A stretch of DNA of 38,224 bases from positions 27,600 to 65,823 of the forward strand of contig SLTJ01000030.1 of NCBI GenBank assembly GCA_004347685.1, in the 5' to 3' direction. The stretch's first letter is position 1; every line of letters begins with the position of its first letter. The position numbers were made by a program, and so were the translations under genes. Below, piece after piece: positions 19,944-27,937 of this stretch. The stretch is from Clostridia bacterium. Its GTDB lineage: Bacteria; Bacillota; DSM-521; Neomoorellales; SLTJ01. Below the pieces are notes generated by a model. The model saw nothing but the letters and a program-made list of their open reading frames with translations. It did not search any database and was not told where the DNA came from.

Positions 19944-20926
19944 CCCCGGTCCGGGTACTTGCCTTCAAGCTGCCGCAGCAGAGCCTGGAGGCCCTCCTCC
20001 TGCCGGTACAACTGCCTGACCTCCGCTACGAGCTGATCCAACTCCTCCGGTGGCATTTCCTGCACCCGGCCGCAGGCCTGACCGGCCAGCCTGGCGGCCG
20101 TCTCCCGCACCGGCGGTACCAAGTCCTGGGTCAGCAGAGGCAGTTCCGGCTCCTCCGGGAGTAAACCCGCCACCTCCTCCGTCAGCTCGAGATTGCTGTA
20201 GAGCTCGCAGGTGCTGAAGGTAATGCCGATAATGTGATTGGTCACGCGCCCCACCCGAGACGATACCGCCCCGTAACGGGTACTGCGCAGGAGGTTTCCA
20301 AGGACATACACCAGTTCCTCGGCCATAACGTCCTTGAGTACTTGCACGTCCAGGAAGTGAGAGTGAGGCTTTACATATTCGTTTTCGCTCAAGGCCCGGG
20401 AAGGTTCTTTGTTAATCGGGTCCCGCATAGTGCCGTCGTCATAGGTGGCGTTGAAAGTGCGCTCTTCGGCAATGTCGCCGGCGGGCAGCAATGAATACGC
20501 GTCCTGGGTGATTACCCTCGAGCGCTGGGCGCCACCGCCTCCCACAGCGTAGCCGTAAAGCATGCAATCAATACATTTCTCACAGGGGTTGTTGCGGTTG
20601 AGGGCACAGATGTTATCTTCTCCCCCTTTTTGGTTGGCGCTGTACAGCATGTCAAAGCGCCGTAAGAGCTCCCTCCCCGTCCGCCGCTCCACGGCCACCT
20701 GCTTGCGCTTGGTTATCACCACCCGCGGCACGGGTTCGCCGCCGGCGGTGAGGCGCACAAACTCCTTGTTCAGGCCCGGGCCGGCTGCCCCCTCGGTGCG
20801 AAAAATGGTTTCTGACAGGGTCTCGCGGATCATCAAAATGTTCACGTAGTTGCCTCGGGGAAAGTTCTGATACTGCGGCGCCAGGAAGTCCTGGTAGGGC
20901 TCCAGGCTCCGGATAACCATGCTCAT
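19940..20926 (-). CDS. csc2: Csc2 (Cas7d), type I-D backbone subunit
   Basis: A 328-residue Cas7-family RAMP that coats the crRNA and forms the I-D backbone. Features typical of Csc2 are the opening SLEPYQDFLAPQYQNFPRG, a cysteine cluster CEKCIDCMLYGYA and the following GGGAQRSRVITQDAYSLLP block. The cluster has three cysteines close together and may bind a metal. The ATG at 20926 is preceded by GGAGGA and follows the cas10d stop directly. The C-terminal ~60 residues are acidic and helical. Confidence 0.92.
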   Translation of the reverse strand: MSMVIRSLEPYQDFLAPQYQNFPRGNYVNILMIRETLSETIFRTEGAAGPGLNKEFVRLTAGGEPVPRVVITKRKQVAVERRTGRELLRRFDMLYSANQKGGEDNICALNRNNPCEKCIDCMLYGYAVGGGGAQRSRVITQDAYSLLPAGDIAEERTFNATYDDGTMRDPINKEPSRALSENEYVKPHSHFLDVQVLKDVMAEELVYVLGNLLRSTRYGAVSSRVGRVTNHIIGITFSTCELYSNLELTEEVAGLLPEEPELPLLTQDLVPPVRETAARLAGQACGRVQEMPPEELDQLVAEVRQLYRQEEGLQALLRQLEGKYPDRG

Positions 20927-20928
20927 CT

Positions 20929-23694
20929 CTAATCCTCCTCCAAGTTCACCTGGTTTTTCCCGGCCCGGCCGCCGGCCATGGCTTCACGTACGTAGAACAG
21001 GTAAGCCGCGGTCAATGTCTTCTGGTCGGCCAGCAGGTTGGTCACCTTCCCGTCGTAGCAGCCATCGAGCAGTTCACTGCGAAAGACTTCCACATAGTCC
21101 TTTACCTGCTCCCGTTTACGCATGCCGGGACGGTACTGCTCCTCGGCGATACGCTCCAGGTGGGCGTAGATTTCTTCCACGGCCGCGGCGAACAGGGTAT
21201 CCAGATTCAGGTAGCGGCTCTTTTTCTCCAGCATGCCCAGCATCATGTTCCACGGTTTGAGCAGGGAATTGCGTTCCAGGGAACCGCCCCGGATATGGGC
21301 TTTCCACGCTAATTCCCCCAGTTTGGCGATTGCCTCCACGATCTTCTTTTCCCTCCCATCCGTGATAAGTGGCTCTACATACCCGAGCGCCACCTGGGAC
21401 TTACGGATAACCGCCCCCTCGCGCTCCTGGCCCCGGTTGCGCTCGAGCTCCCGGTCACAGACCACGAACAGGCCCAGCGGGTCCCTGCCGGCCTGGCGCA
21501 GAAGGGCCGCGTTCACCCCCTGCCGCTCCACCGGCGCCGCGACCTCGGCGGCCACGGCATAAAGCGCCCGCAGCATATCCCACAGGGCATCGCTGTCCTC
21601 CCGCGGGAGATCGGGCCGGTGCACCAGCCCGGCCAGGTTTTCCGGCAAGTAATCGAGATAGGTATGGGTAAATTCCTCTCCTCCCAGGGGCGGTACCGGT
21701 GACCTGGAAATGATCCCCCGCAGACCGAAGCTGCGCTCAAAAAGGAGGAGGTTTTGCAGGGCAAAGGCGTACTTCTCCGTATCGTTGTCACCTACACAGT
21801 TAACCGGCAGGGTGATGACATTGCCGACGACCTCGGAGTACCTGGCCACGGGGATGCCGTTGCCCCTGGTGCCGCTGAAAGGGAGCGCCCGGGCTTCCCC
21901 CCGCACCTCAGCCAGGATGGCCCGGTCGGTCTTCAGCAGTACCGCTGTCACGTCCTCCCCCCGCAGCCGCTCCAGGCCCTTTTTGAAACTGTCCAGGAAC
22001 AGGGCCGTATAGAAAGGTAGAGGATAAAAGTGCAGGTAAACCGTCTCATCGTCCGGCCTGGCGACAAAGTTGATCTTTTGCAGGATAAACTGGGTGTTAC
22101 AGACGTGACAGATGTTGCGCTTTGGCTCGCGGGCCCCGCCGGCCAGGCGGTTGGAGAAAAACTGCACTTTAAGGTTGCTCGGCACCTCACCAGCCATCCA
22201 CGGGCTCACTCCCTGCTCCGACCCGCAGGTGGAACACTGGACATGGGGCCGGGCGGCATAGTAGCTGAACTCGGCCCGGTAGCCCTCCAGGGAGACGGCC
22301 GAACCCCCCTCTATCTGCAACACCCGTTGCACATAGGTTTCCACGAGTTCGTCACTTCCGGGCGTTACCCCCAAGCTGTTCATAAAGCGCTCCCCGGCCT
22401 GCTCCACCAGCGGGCGCAAGTCGTCGTACCTTATACCCTTGGCCACCAGGTAGCGCCCCAGGGCCAGGTGACGGTTGTACAAGGCGTCAAAGGCCTCCAG
22501 ATCCCCGCGAACCCCTTCTTCCACCCCCAGCATGTCGTAAACTTCCTGCCAGGCCGCGCCGGCGCTGTAGTTCCCGTGCTCGCGGAGGAACTTGTAGTAG
22601 GTGCGCAAGAGTTCGCCTACGTGCAGTTCCTCGGCGGTAAAAGAGGACGCCCCGACCCGCGCCAAGAGTTCCTCGGCCCCGGGGGTGAGGCGCTGATTCT
22701 TCTTGCGAACCTTGGCCAGGACCTCCAGGTGGTCGTCTGGCCTGGGCTTCTTGGCCTTGATCCTCTTTTCCACCTCGACCAGCAAGCTGGCGAAAGGAAC
22801 GCCCTGCTCCAGACACTTGGCGTTGATCTTGATGCCGTCGCCGCGCGACTGGATAAAATCCGCGAAGTTGACGTTGACCATGCCGCCGATGCGCCGGGCC
22901 ACGGCCCCAGCCACCCGGAAGTAGACATCGGTGCCGGGCGACACCTCGGCCCGGCCCGCCAGGTAATACGTGCCTTCCGGGTAGAGGAAGACAGGCACCC
23001 AGCCAAAATTATCCCGCACGTAGTCCGTCACTTCGTTATGGATTATGTTGGACAGAATGCCCCGCTGCTCGGTCAGGCGGTGATAGGTGAGGCGAGCCGG
23101 TCGAGACAGGCTCTTGTTGAGGTGGCGCAAGAAGGCTTGCTTGTGGTTCTCTTCGGCGAAACTGCGCGACAGGTCGGCCACATCGGTGGCCCGGATCAGG
23201 TTGAGCATGTGGTCGCGGCGGTCCGGGGACAGGCGGTAGCGCCCGGCCGCCCTGGCGATAACCGCCTCCCCGGCTATATGCTGGTGGCCGCTATGTCCGT
23301 GGATCAGGTAGGCGATATCGGCCAGGTAGTCGGCGTATTCCGGAAAAACCTCGGGAATCCTCACCCGCTCCAGTTCCGCTTTGATATTCTCGGTCGTGGC
23401 TATTTGGCTAAAACTAAGGCCCTGGTACCGGGGCAACTTATTCAGGTCGTGGACGCTGAACGCGCTTATGGCCACCTGCCTTTCCACCGGGGGCAAGCCG
23501 GCCAGCCCCGCCAGATTCTCCAGCAACTCGCACCCGTGTACCACATGGTCGTACAGGGTAGTACCCGCCCGCTCGCCAGTTTGGTAGATCAACTGGTAGG
23601 GCAACAATCCCCCCAGGGCACACTTTCGCACGAACTCCCCGTAAAACACCTGCTCCTCAGGTATGGCGATCAGACCAAAATCCTCCAGAGGCAT
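20929..23694 (-). CDS. cas10d: Cas10d (Csc3), type I-D large subunit with HD nuclease
   Basis: The 921-residue large subunit of the I-D complex. It has an N-terminal HD nuclease: H50 and H53 in LYDHVVHG, H82-D83 in SVHDLNKL, then the histidine-rich HGHSGHQH. A zinc-finger-like set follows at C487-X2-C490 and C529-X2-C532. I see no GGDD motif, as expected for Cas10d, so it should not make cyclic oligoadenylate. In known I-D systems this subunit recognises the PAM and its HD cuts DNA while the separate Cas3 unwinds it. The start ATG at 23694 has GGGAGGTG 5 nt upstream; the open frame to 23715 adds seven unlikely residues. It is the first gene of the effector operon. Confidence 0.93.
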   Translation of the reverse strand: MPLEDFGLIAIPEEQVFYGEFVRKCALGGLLPYQLIYQTGERAGTTLYDHVVHGCELLENLAGLAGLPPVERQVAISAFSVHDLNKLPRYQGLSFSQIATTENIKAELERVRIPEVFPEYADYLADIAYLIHGHSGHQHIAGEAVIARAAGRYRLSPDRRDHMLNLIRATDVADLSRSFAEENHKQAFLRHLNKSLSRPARLTYHRLTEQRGILSNIIHNEVTDYVRDNFGWVPVFLYPEGTYYLAGRAEVSPGTDVYFRVAGAVARRIGGMVNVNFADFIQSRGDGIKINAKCLEQGVPFASLLVEVEKRIKAKKPRPDDHLEVLAKVRKKNQRLTPGAEELLARVGASSFTAEELHVGELLRTYYKFLREHGNYSAGAAWQEVYDMLGVEEGVRGDLEAFDALYNRHLALGRYLVAKGIRYDDLRPLVEQAGERFMNSLGVTPGSDELVETYVQRVLQIEGGSAVSLEGYRAEFSYYAARPHVQCSTCGSEQGVSPWMAGEVPSNLKVQFFSNRLAGGAREPKRNICHVCNTQFILQKINFVARPDDETVYLHFYPLPFYTALFLDSFKKGLERLRGEDVTAVLLKTDRAILAEVRGEARALPFSGTRGNGIPVARYSEVVGNVITLPVNCVGDNDTEKYAFALQNLLLFERSFGLRGIISRSPVPPLGGEEFTHTYLDYLPENLAGLVHRPDLPREDSDALWDMLRALYAVAAEVAAPVERQGVNAALLRQAGRDPLGLFVVCDRELERNRGQEREGAVIRKSQVALGYVEPLITDGREKKIVEAIAKLGELAWKAHIRGGSLERNSLLKPWNMMLGMLEKKSRYLNLDTLFAAAVEEIYAHLERIAEEQYRPGMRKREQVKDYVEVFRSELLDGCYDGKVTNLLADQKTLTAAYLFYVREAMAGGRAGKNQVNLEED

Positions 23695-23715
23695 CCGTTC
23701 ACCTCCCGAACACAT

Positions 23716-23891
23716 TATTTACCGCCATTAGCTGCACCCATATCTCCGCGTCCGGCCCGCGCTGCGCCTCCCCCAGTTCGCTTGTCCTCCCCTCTCGGTC
23801 TCACCGCGGCTCGGAAACGCCTACCTGACCACAGCGTGGTTTCACTAAAGATCATACTATCGCAACCCTTTGACAACTGTCTGTCACCGGG
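23716..23891 (-). promoter_or_regulatory. Promoter/5' leader of the I-D/III-B operon with operator-like inverted repeat
   Basis: On the minus strand the element GGTGACAGACAGTTGTCAAA spans 23869-23888 and contains TGACA-N6-TGTCA (23871-23886). A near-identical element stands upstream of the WYL regulator (27224-27243), 18 of 20 bases the same. The next bases are also alike (GTTG, then TA and GTAT), which suggests two related promoters. A -10-like TATGAT and -35-like TTGTCA are visible, but their 14-nt spacing is too short to be sure. A 5-bp hairpin (ACCAC-AGC-GTGGT, 23828-23840) falls in the presumed 5' UTR. Confidence 0.65.
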
Positions 23892-24164
23892 TCACACGAA
23901 AATAAGATTTTCATCCAGGGGCCGGACCCCGCCGATTCGCTCCACCTTCTGCTGGCAGTCCTGGCAGAGGAAATAGAAACGGATGCTGTCCTCTTTGGAA
24001 TCAATGTTCTTCTGCAGCCGCTGCTTCAGGCGCAGGAAATCCCTGGCCTCCAAGCTGCACTCGAAAACACTGTACTGCACCCACTGGCCGAAGTCCTTGA
24101 GGACCTTGTGTATTCTGGTACGCCGCTTGTCATCCGGAATATCGTAGGAGATCACGATAAACAT
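23892..24164 (-). CDS. cas2: Cas2, adaptation subunit (I-D module)
   Basis: A 90-residue ferredoxin-fold protein. With Cas1 it forms the integrase that adds new spacers. It begins FIVISYDIPDDKRR, with the conserved aspartate at the end of strand 1, and continues with GQWVQYSVFEC, the usual Cas2 second strand. The C-terminal half carries a CQDC pair. The ATG at 24164 has GGGAAG 11 nt upstream. It is separated from cas1 by 187 nt, unusual for a cas1-cas2 pair, and its stop lies 6 nt from the operator-like repeat of the next operon. Confidence 0.93.
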   Translation of the reverse strand: MFIVISYDIPDDKRRTRIHKVLKDFGQWVQYSVFECSLEARDFLRLKQRLQKNIDSKEDSIRFYFLCQDCQQKVERIGGVRPLDENLIFV

Positions 24165-24252
24165 GATAACAACTTCCCTTCACAAACGCCAGCCCTCCCT
24201 GGCCCCTGAGGTAATTCCGAAGTATCACCTGAGCCCCACTTTGCCACTCCCG

Positions 24253-24272
24253 CCGGGTTCTTTCTAACCCGG
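24253..24272 (-). other. Hairpin in the cas1-cas2 gap
   Basis: A perfect 7-bp inverted repeat (CCGGGTT at 24253-24259, AACCCGG at 24266-24272) with a 6-nt loop lies in the 187-nt non-coding stretch between cas1 and cas2. No T run follows on the minus strand, so it is not a standard intrinsic terminator. It may dampen transcription or stabilise the mRNA ends. Confidence 0.45.
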
Positions 24273-24351
24273 GCAGAACCACGTACAAAACTGTGCCCTC
24301 TGTTACGGGCTGCTACTTCCGCTGGCACACGAACAGACGGCAGCAGCCACG

Positions 24352-25347
24352 TTACCGGCTGGTAAAAGGCTGGTAAGCGGGGATCTCCCCCATCAGGTAC
24401 TTGGCCACCAGGCGCACCTGCAGATGCAGGCAGCGCCGCAGGGTGGCGCTGTATTCAAAATACGGGTGGTTGACTTCCGTGCGCAGGCGGGCCTCGTACT
24501 GCTCGAGGAACTTCCGCGTCCCGGCCTTTCTTAGCTCGTAAGTGCCGTATACCTCCTGCAGGTCGTCGGGCTGCAGGACGCCCTTGTTTATCACCGACTT
24601 GACCACCGAATCGACGACGATAGGCCGGAACTCCTCCATGAGGTCCAGGGCCAGCGCCGGCTTGGAATACTTGGCGGCGTGAAGGTAGCCGATGTAGGGG
24701 TCAAATCCCGCCAGGCTGACGGCGCTCATCACTTCGTTAAAAAGAAGCGTGTAACCGAAACTGAGCAGAGCGTTGACCGGGTCCCGCGGCGGGCGGCGAC
24801 TGCGGCCGTTAAAGTACCAGCCTTCTTTCAGCTCCCGGCCGAAAACGCTGAAATAGGCTTTTGAGCCCACGCCCTCGTACCCGCGCACGGTGTCCACTTC
24901 GGCCGCGACGGCGGTCTTGTCAATGTAGATCTTTACATTCCTGATCGCTTCCTCGCTGGCAGCGTCGCGCTCGCCACGCGTTGCGCGGAGCATGAGCGCG
25001 CGCATGTTGGTGAGTTTGCCCTGGACAAACCACCGGGCCAGTTCCAGGGTCTGCCGGCCGTCCTCGGCGGCCCGGTACTGGGCCCGGCGCAGGAGTGAGT
25101 TCTTGCTAAAAGGGGGCGTCAGGGCGCCCCGGTAGCGGCCGCTGTACGTCAGAAATCCAACTGGGATGTCAGCCGCCAGCAAGAGATCAATGGCCGGCGG
25201 GGTAAGGGAGACATTGCCCAGGACCACCACTTGGTCCACTTTGACCAGGGGGATATCGGCCAGTACCTGCGAACCCCTGCGCACCACCAGCCTTTCCCCG
25301 GTCTTGCTCAACTGGGTGTCGTCTTCAGTTATATACACCACCGCCAT
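24352..25347 (-). CDS. cas1: Cas1 integrase (I-D module)
   Basis: A 331-residue Cas1. The metal-binding triad is present: E158 in RGYEGVGSKAYF, H223 in GYLHAAKYSK and D235 in ALALDLMEEFRP. The N-terminal beta domain and the helical C-terminal domain have full length. It differs strongly from the second Cas1 at 36521, so the two are not recent duplicates. The ATG at 25347 has GAGAG upstream. A 135-nt gap separates it from cas4; I see nothing else coded there. With cas4 and cas2 it forms the spacer-acquisition module presumed to serve array 1. Confidence 0.95.
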   Translation of the reverse strand: MAVVYITEDDTQLSKTGERLVVRRGSQVLADIPLVKVDQVVVLGNVSLTPPAIDLLLAADIPVGFLTYSGRYRGALTPPFSKNSLLRRAQYRAAEDGRQTLELARWFVQGKLTNMRALMLRATRGERDAASEEAIRNVKIYIDKTAVAAEVDTVRGYEGVGSKAYFSVFGRELKEGWYFNGRSRRPPRDPVNALLSFGYTLLFNEVMSAVSLAGFDPYIGYLHAAKYSKPALALDLMEEFRPIVVDSVVKSVINKGVLQPDDLQEVYGTYELRKAGTRKFLEQYEARLRTEVNHPYFEYSATLRRCLHLQVRLVAKYLMGEIPAYQPFTSR

Positions 25348-25482
25348 AGCTCTCGTCCGTCACCCCCATAGCCAGACCTGGTTGGCGAGAGTGTTGCATC
25401 AGGCTTCCCGCCCGGCGGCGGGGCTGGCGCCCCGACGTTTCACAACACCTTCGCGAGAGGGTTGAAGAAATCTCGCCGCCGG

Positions 25483-26076
25483 CTACGGTCCGGCCCGCAG
25501 GATGGCCGTTTCCCGGGGCAGGCAAAACGAAAGTACGCTGCAAGGGTCACACCTGCCCTTACGGTAAGCGGGTACCGGTACCGGCGCACCCTCGTAAAGC
25601 GCCCGGAGATCCCGACAGGCTTTCTCGGTGGCCGCCATCAGTTCCGGGGTGAACTTCACTTCGCGCCGGCGGCGCGAACCCATGTACCATACATAACCCC
25701 GGGAGATCTCGCGGCCCAACTGCTCCGCCAGGCACAGGCCCTGGGCGCACACCTGCACCTGGTCGTTAAGCCATCTCCCTTGCCGGCCCTTTTTATACTC
25801 CACCGGATAGATTTCCGCGGCCCGCTCCTCGACCACGTCAATTTGCCCCACCAGGCCCAAAGCTTCCGACTTCACGAACACCCGGGTCGTCTGGAAACTG
25901 TCATCTACCACCCGCTCTTTCTCGCTGTGCACCGTCTCGTGCTCAATCTCGCCTTCAATGGTAAAGACATTATCTTCCCATTCCCCGAGGACATATTCCA
26001 CATACGCCCGGTAGGGACAGTAGAGGTAGGCGTTGAGAGCCGAAAGGGGTATGTACAGATCATAACCCTCATCCAT
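25483..26076 (-). CDS. cas4: Cas4 nuclease, PAM-end trimming (I-D module)
   Basis: A RecB-type exonuclease with an Fe-S cluster that trims prespacers and helps select PAM-adjacent DNA for Cas1-Cas2. From the chosen start it is 197 residues: C20 in LYCPYRAY, then D80 and E93-X-K95 of the nuclease site (GQIDVV, PVEYKKG), and the C-terminal cluster C176-X2-C179-X5-C185. All four cluster cysteines are intact. The start is uncertain: the ATG at 26076 has only a distant GGGAG, while a TTG at 26127 in the same frame adds 17 residues. It follows the WYL regulator by at most 70 nt. Confidence 0.9.
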   Translation of the reverse strand: MDEGYDLYIPLSALNAYLYCPYRAYVEYVLGEWEDNVFTIEGEIEHETVHSEKERVVDDSFQTTRVFVKSEALGLVGQIDVVEERAAEIYPVEYKKGRQGRWLNDQVQVCAQGLCLAEQLGREISRGYVWYMGSRRRREVKFTPELMAATEKACRDLRALYEGAPVPVPAYRKGRCDPCSVLSFCLPRETAILRAGP

Positions 26077-26146
26077 AATATTGCTAGTTTCGCCACTCCC
26101 TGCCAAAATTCCTGCCCGAACAGACAAAATTTGCGTGCGCTTATGT

Positions 26147-27139
26147 TCATTTACCCGCCGACTCAGCCCCGCCTTCCCCGGCCCCGGCTTCTACATACAT
26201 CTGCACCATGGCCTGCGCCACCGTCAGGGCCTCCCGGCGCAGCCAGTCCGGCTCCAGGATCTCCACGCTGGCGCCATAAGACAAGAGCCAGAAGAAAACT
26301 TCTTTCCACCCGTTGACCTTTAGCCGGTAAAGTACGGACCCGTCCTGGTCCTGAACCTTTTCTTCGTGCCGGTGGAAGGTGGCTTCTAGGATAAGCTGGG
26401 ATACCTCAGGTCTAAAGCGGGCGACAATGGTTACTGGTTCACCGCCAGGCATGAGCTCGAAGCCCTGGCCGAGGAATTCTTCCAGATCAAAGTCCTCCGG
26501 TAGATCGAAGTACTCAACCGTGTGCTCCATGGCTTCGATTCTGGCCAGACGGAAAAGGAGAATCTTGTTGTTCTTATGGTCCAGCCCTGCTAGGTACCAG
26601 GCCCGCCGGCGGAAAAAGAGGGCATACGGGTCAACTGTCCGCCAGGATGTAGCCTGGGAACTGAAGGAAAAATACTTTATCCGCACCCGCCGGTGTTCCT
26701 CCACCGCCGGTCGCAGACGGACAAGCATCTCCTGAGCCCGCGGACTGTCAGGAGGCATGGCCGGGAAAAGCCGCACCTCGCGCGCCACTTCCTGGCAGGC
26801 CTCTTGCAGTTCCTCGGGGATAACCCCGGCAATTCGCTGCAGCGCCTCCTCGAGGGGCCGGCGCAGGGCTTCGTGATTGGCTAAGGCCGTGGCCGCAATA
26901 TATAGGGCCGTGGCCTGGCTATAGTCCAGGAAGACAGGGGGTAACGCCCCGTGGTTCATGAAGCGGATGCCGCTTGAGGTTTCCACCGGCATCCCGGCCT
27001 CCCCCAAGGCATCAACATCGCGGCGGATGGTACGCTCGTGCACCCCCAGTCCGCGGGCAAAGTAGGCATAGGATTGGCCTGGGTGCCGGGCAATGGCGTC
27101 GGCCAGGCGCACCAGGCGCAAAAGGCGGTCGTAGCGCAC
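26147..27139 (-). CDS. WYL-domain transcriptional regulator
   Basis: A 330-residue regulator. It has an N-terminal winged helix-turn-helix (about 1-60; FARGLGVHERTIRRDVDAL is the recognition region), a central WYL domain with the motif W181-Y182-L183, and a C-terminal WCX-like part. WYL proteins are commonly linked to CRISPR loci, where they bind nucleic acid or nucleotide ligands and usually repress. Start GTG at 27139 with GGGAGGGG upstream. It is the first gene of the WYL-cas4-cas1-cas2 operon. The inverted repeat 87 nt upstream (27226-27241) recurs before the effector operon, so I infer that it controls itself, adaptation and interference together. Confidence 0.88.
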   Translation of the reverse strand: MRYDRLLRLVRLADAIARHPGQSYAYFARGLGVHERTIRRDVDALGEAGMPVETSSGIRFMNHGALPPVFLDYSQATALYIAATALANHEALRRPLEEALQRIAGVIPEELQEACQEVAREVRLFPAMPPDSPRAQEMLVRLRPAVEEHRRVRIKYFSFSSQATSWRTVDPYALFFRRRAWYLAGLDHKNNKILLFRLARIEAMEHTVEYFDLPEDFDLEEFLGQGFELMPGGEPVTIVARFRPEVSQLILEATFHRHEEKVQDQDGSVLYRLKVNGWKEVFFWLLSYGASVEILEPDWLRREALTVAQAMVQMYVEAGAGEGGAESAGK

Positions 27140-27297
27140 GCAAACTCCCCTCCCTTTACATTCTCATACACAAGCCTTTCCTTTGTGGCGGCGGCTACGT
27201 TCGCCGATACTGTACCACAACTGTTTGACACCTGTTTGTCACCAGGCGGGCGAAATCTTTACGGCGGCCTGTACCGCTGACCGGAAATATGAGTGGC
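27140..27297 (-). promoter_or_regulatory. Promoter/operator of the WYL-cas4-cas1-cas2 operon
   Basis: On the minus strand GGTGACAAACAGGTGTCAAA spans 27224-27243 and contains TGACA-N6-TGTCA (27226-27241). It is followed by CAGTTGTGGTACAGTAT, which resembles the sequence after the matching element at 23869-23888. I read it as the operator of the WYL regulator overlapping its own promoter. The exact -35 and -10 are not resolved. Confidence 0.65.
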
Positions 27298-27327
27298 GTT
27301 TCAATCTCTCAAAGGCAGGCTGCACCT
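27298..27327 (-). repeat. Isolated degenerate 30-nt-type CRISPR repeat
   Basis: The sequence begins GTTTCAATCTCTCAAAGG and continues CAGGCTGC. It matches the array 2 repeat with three mismatches over its first 26 bases; the last four bases differ. It stands 610 nt from the first intact repeat of array 2, beyond the rnr fragment, and 55 nt upstream of the WYL operator. On the minus strand its tag ATTGAAAC is intact. Confidence 0.9.
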
Positions 27328-27435
27328 ATCATCAGTTTCCGGGAAGATGACCTGGGAGGGGGCCTGTCTCACTCTGCCACCTGAAAAACTATCTCGCCAG
27401 CGTACATCGGGAGCTTCCTCGCGCTGGCCTCCACC

Positions 27436-27937
27436 TTACTCTATCAGCTCAAAGTCCACCTGTCTGGCCTCTGGGTCGGCCCGTACCACCCGCACCTGTA
27501 CCGGGAAACCGATACGATAAACCTTGCCAGTGTGCTCGCCTACCAGGGCCAGCCTATCTTCCAAGTACTGGTAGTAGTCGCCAGTCATGGTAGATACGTG
27601 GACCAGGCCTTCCACGGTATTATCCAATTGAACAAAGATTCCGTAGGGAACTACGCCGGATACCCGTCCCGGGAAGACATCCCCCAGGTACCGCTGCATG
27701 TATTCAACCTTCTTCAATTCCACCGTTTCCCGCTCGGCCTCCTCGGCCAGTCTCTCCCTCTGGGAAGCCTGCTCGGCCCACCGGGAGAGCTCTGACCGTT
27801 CGCCTTTCCAGCCGGCATCATCCGCCTCCTCCAGGGCCCGTCTTAATGACCGGTGCACCACCAAATCGGGATAACGGCGGATGGGAGAAGTAAAGTGGCG
27901 GTAATAGCCTAGTGTCAAACCCTGCCGGCAATAGTTG
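27436..27937 (-). pseudogene. rnr: RNase R C-terminal fragment, cut by the CRISPR array
   Basis: About 167 codons remain of an RNB-family exoribonuclease that is normally 700-800 residues. The frame runs without interruption from the base next to the first array 2 repeat (27938) to a natural stop at 27436. It holds the end of the RNB catalytic domain (HFTSPIRRYPDLVVHR) and a whole S1 RNA-binding domain (GRVSGVVPYGIFVQLDN, then EGLVHVSTM). The catalytic aspartates and the N-terminal cold-shock domains are missing and are not found on the other side of the array. A TTG at 27918 could start translation but has no evident role. The coding quality is good, so the truncation looks fairly recent. 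A complete rnr probably exists elsewhere. Confidence 0.9.

Noticed and set aside
22030-23976. 648-codon open frame on the plus strand opposite cas10d
   Set aside because: It is antisense to a well-supported gene with intact HD and zinc motifs. GC-rich DNA commonly leaves the opposite strand open; no recognisable domain was seen.
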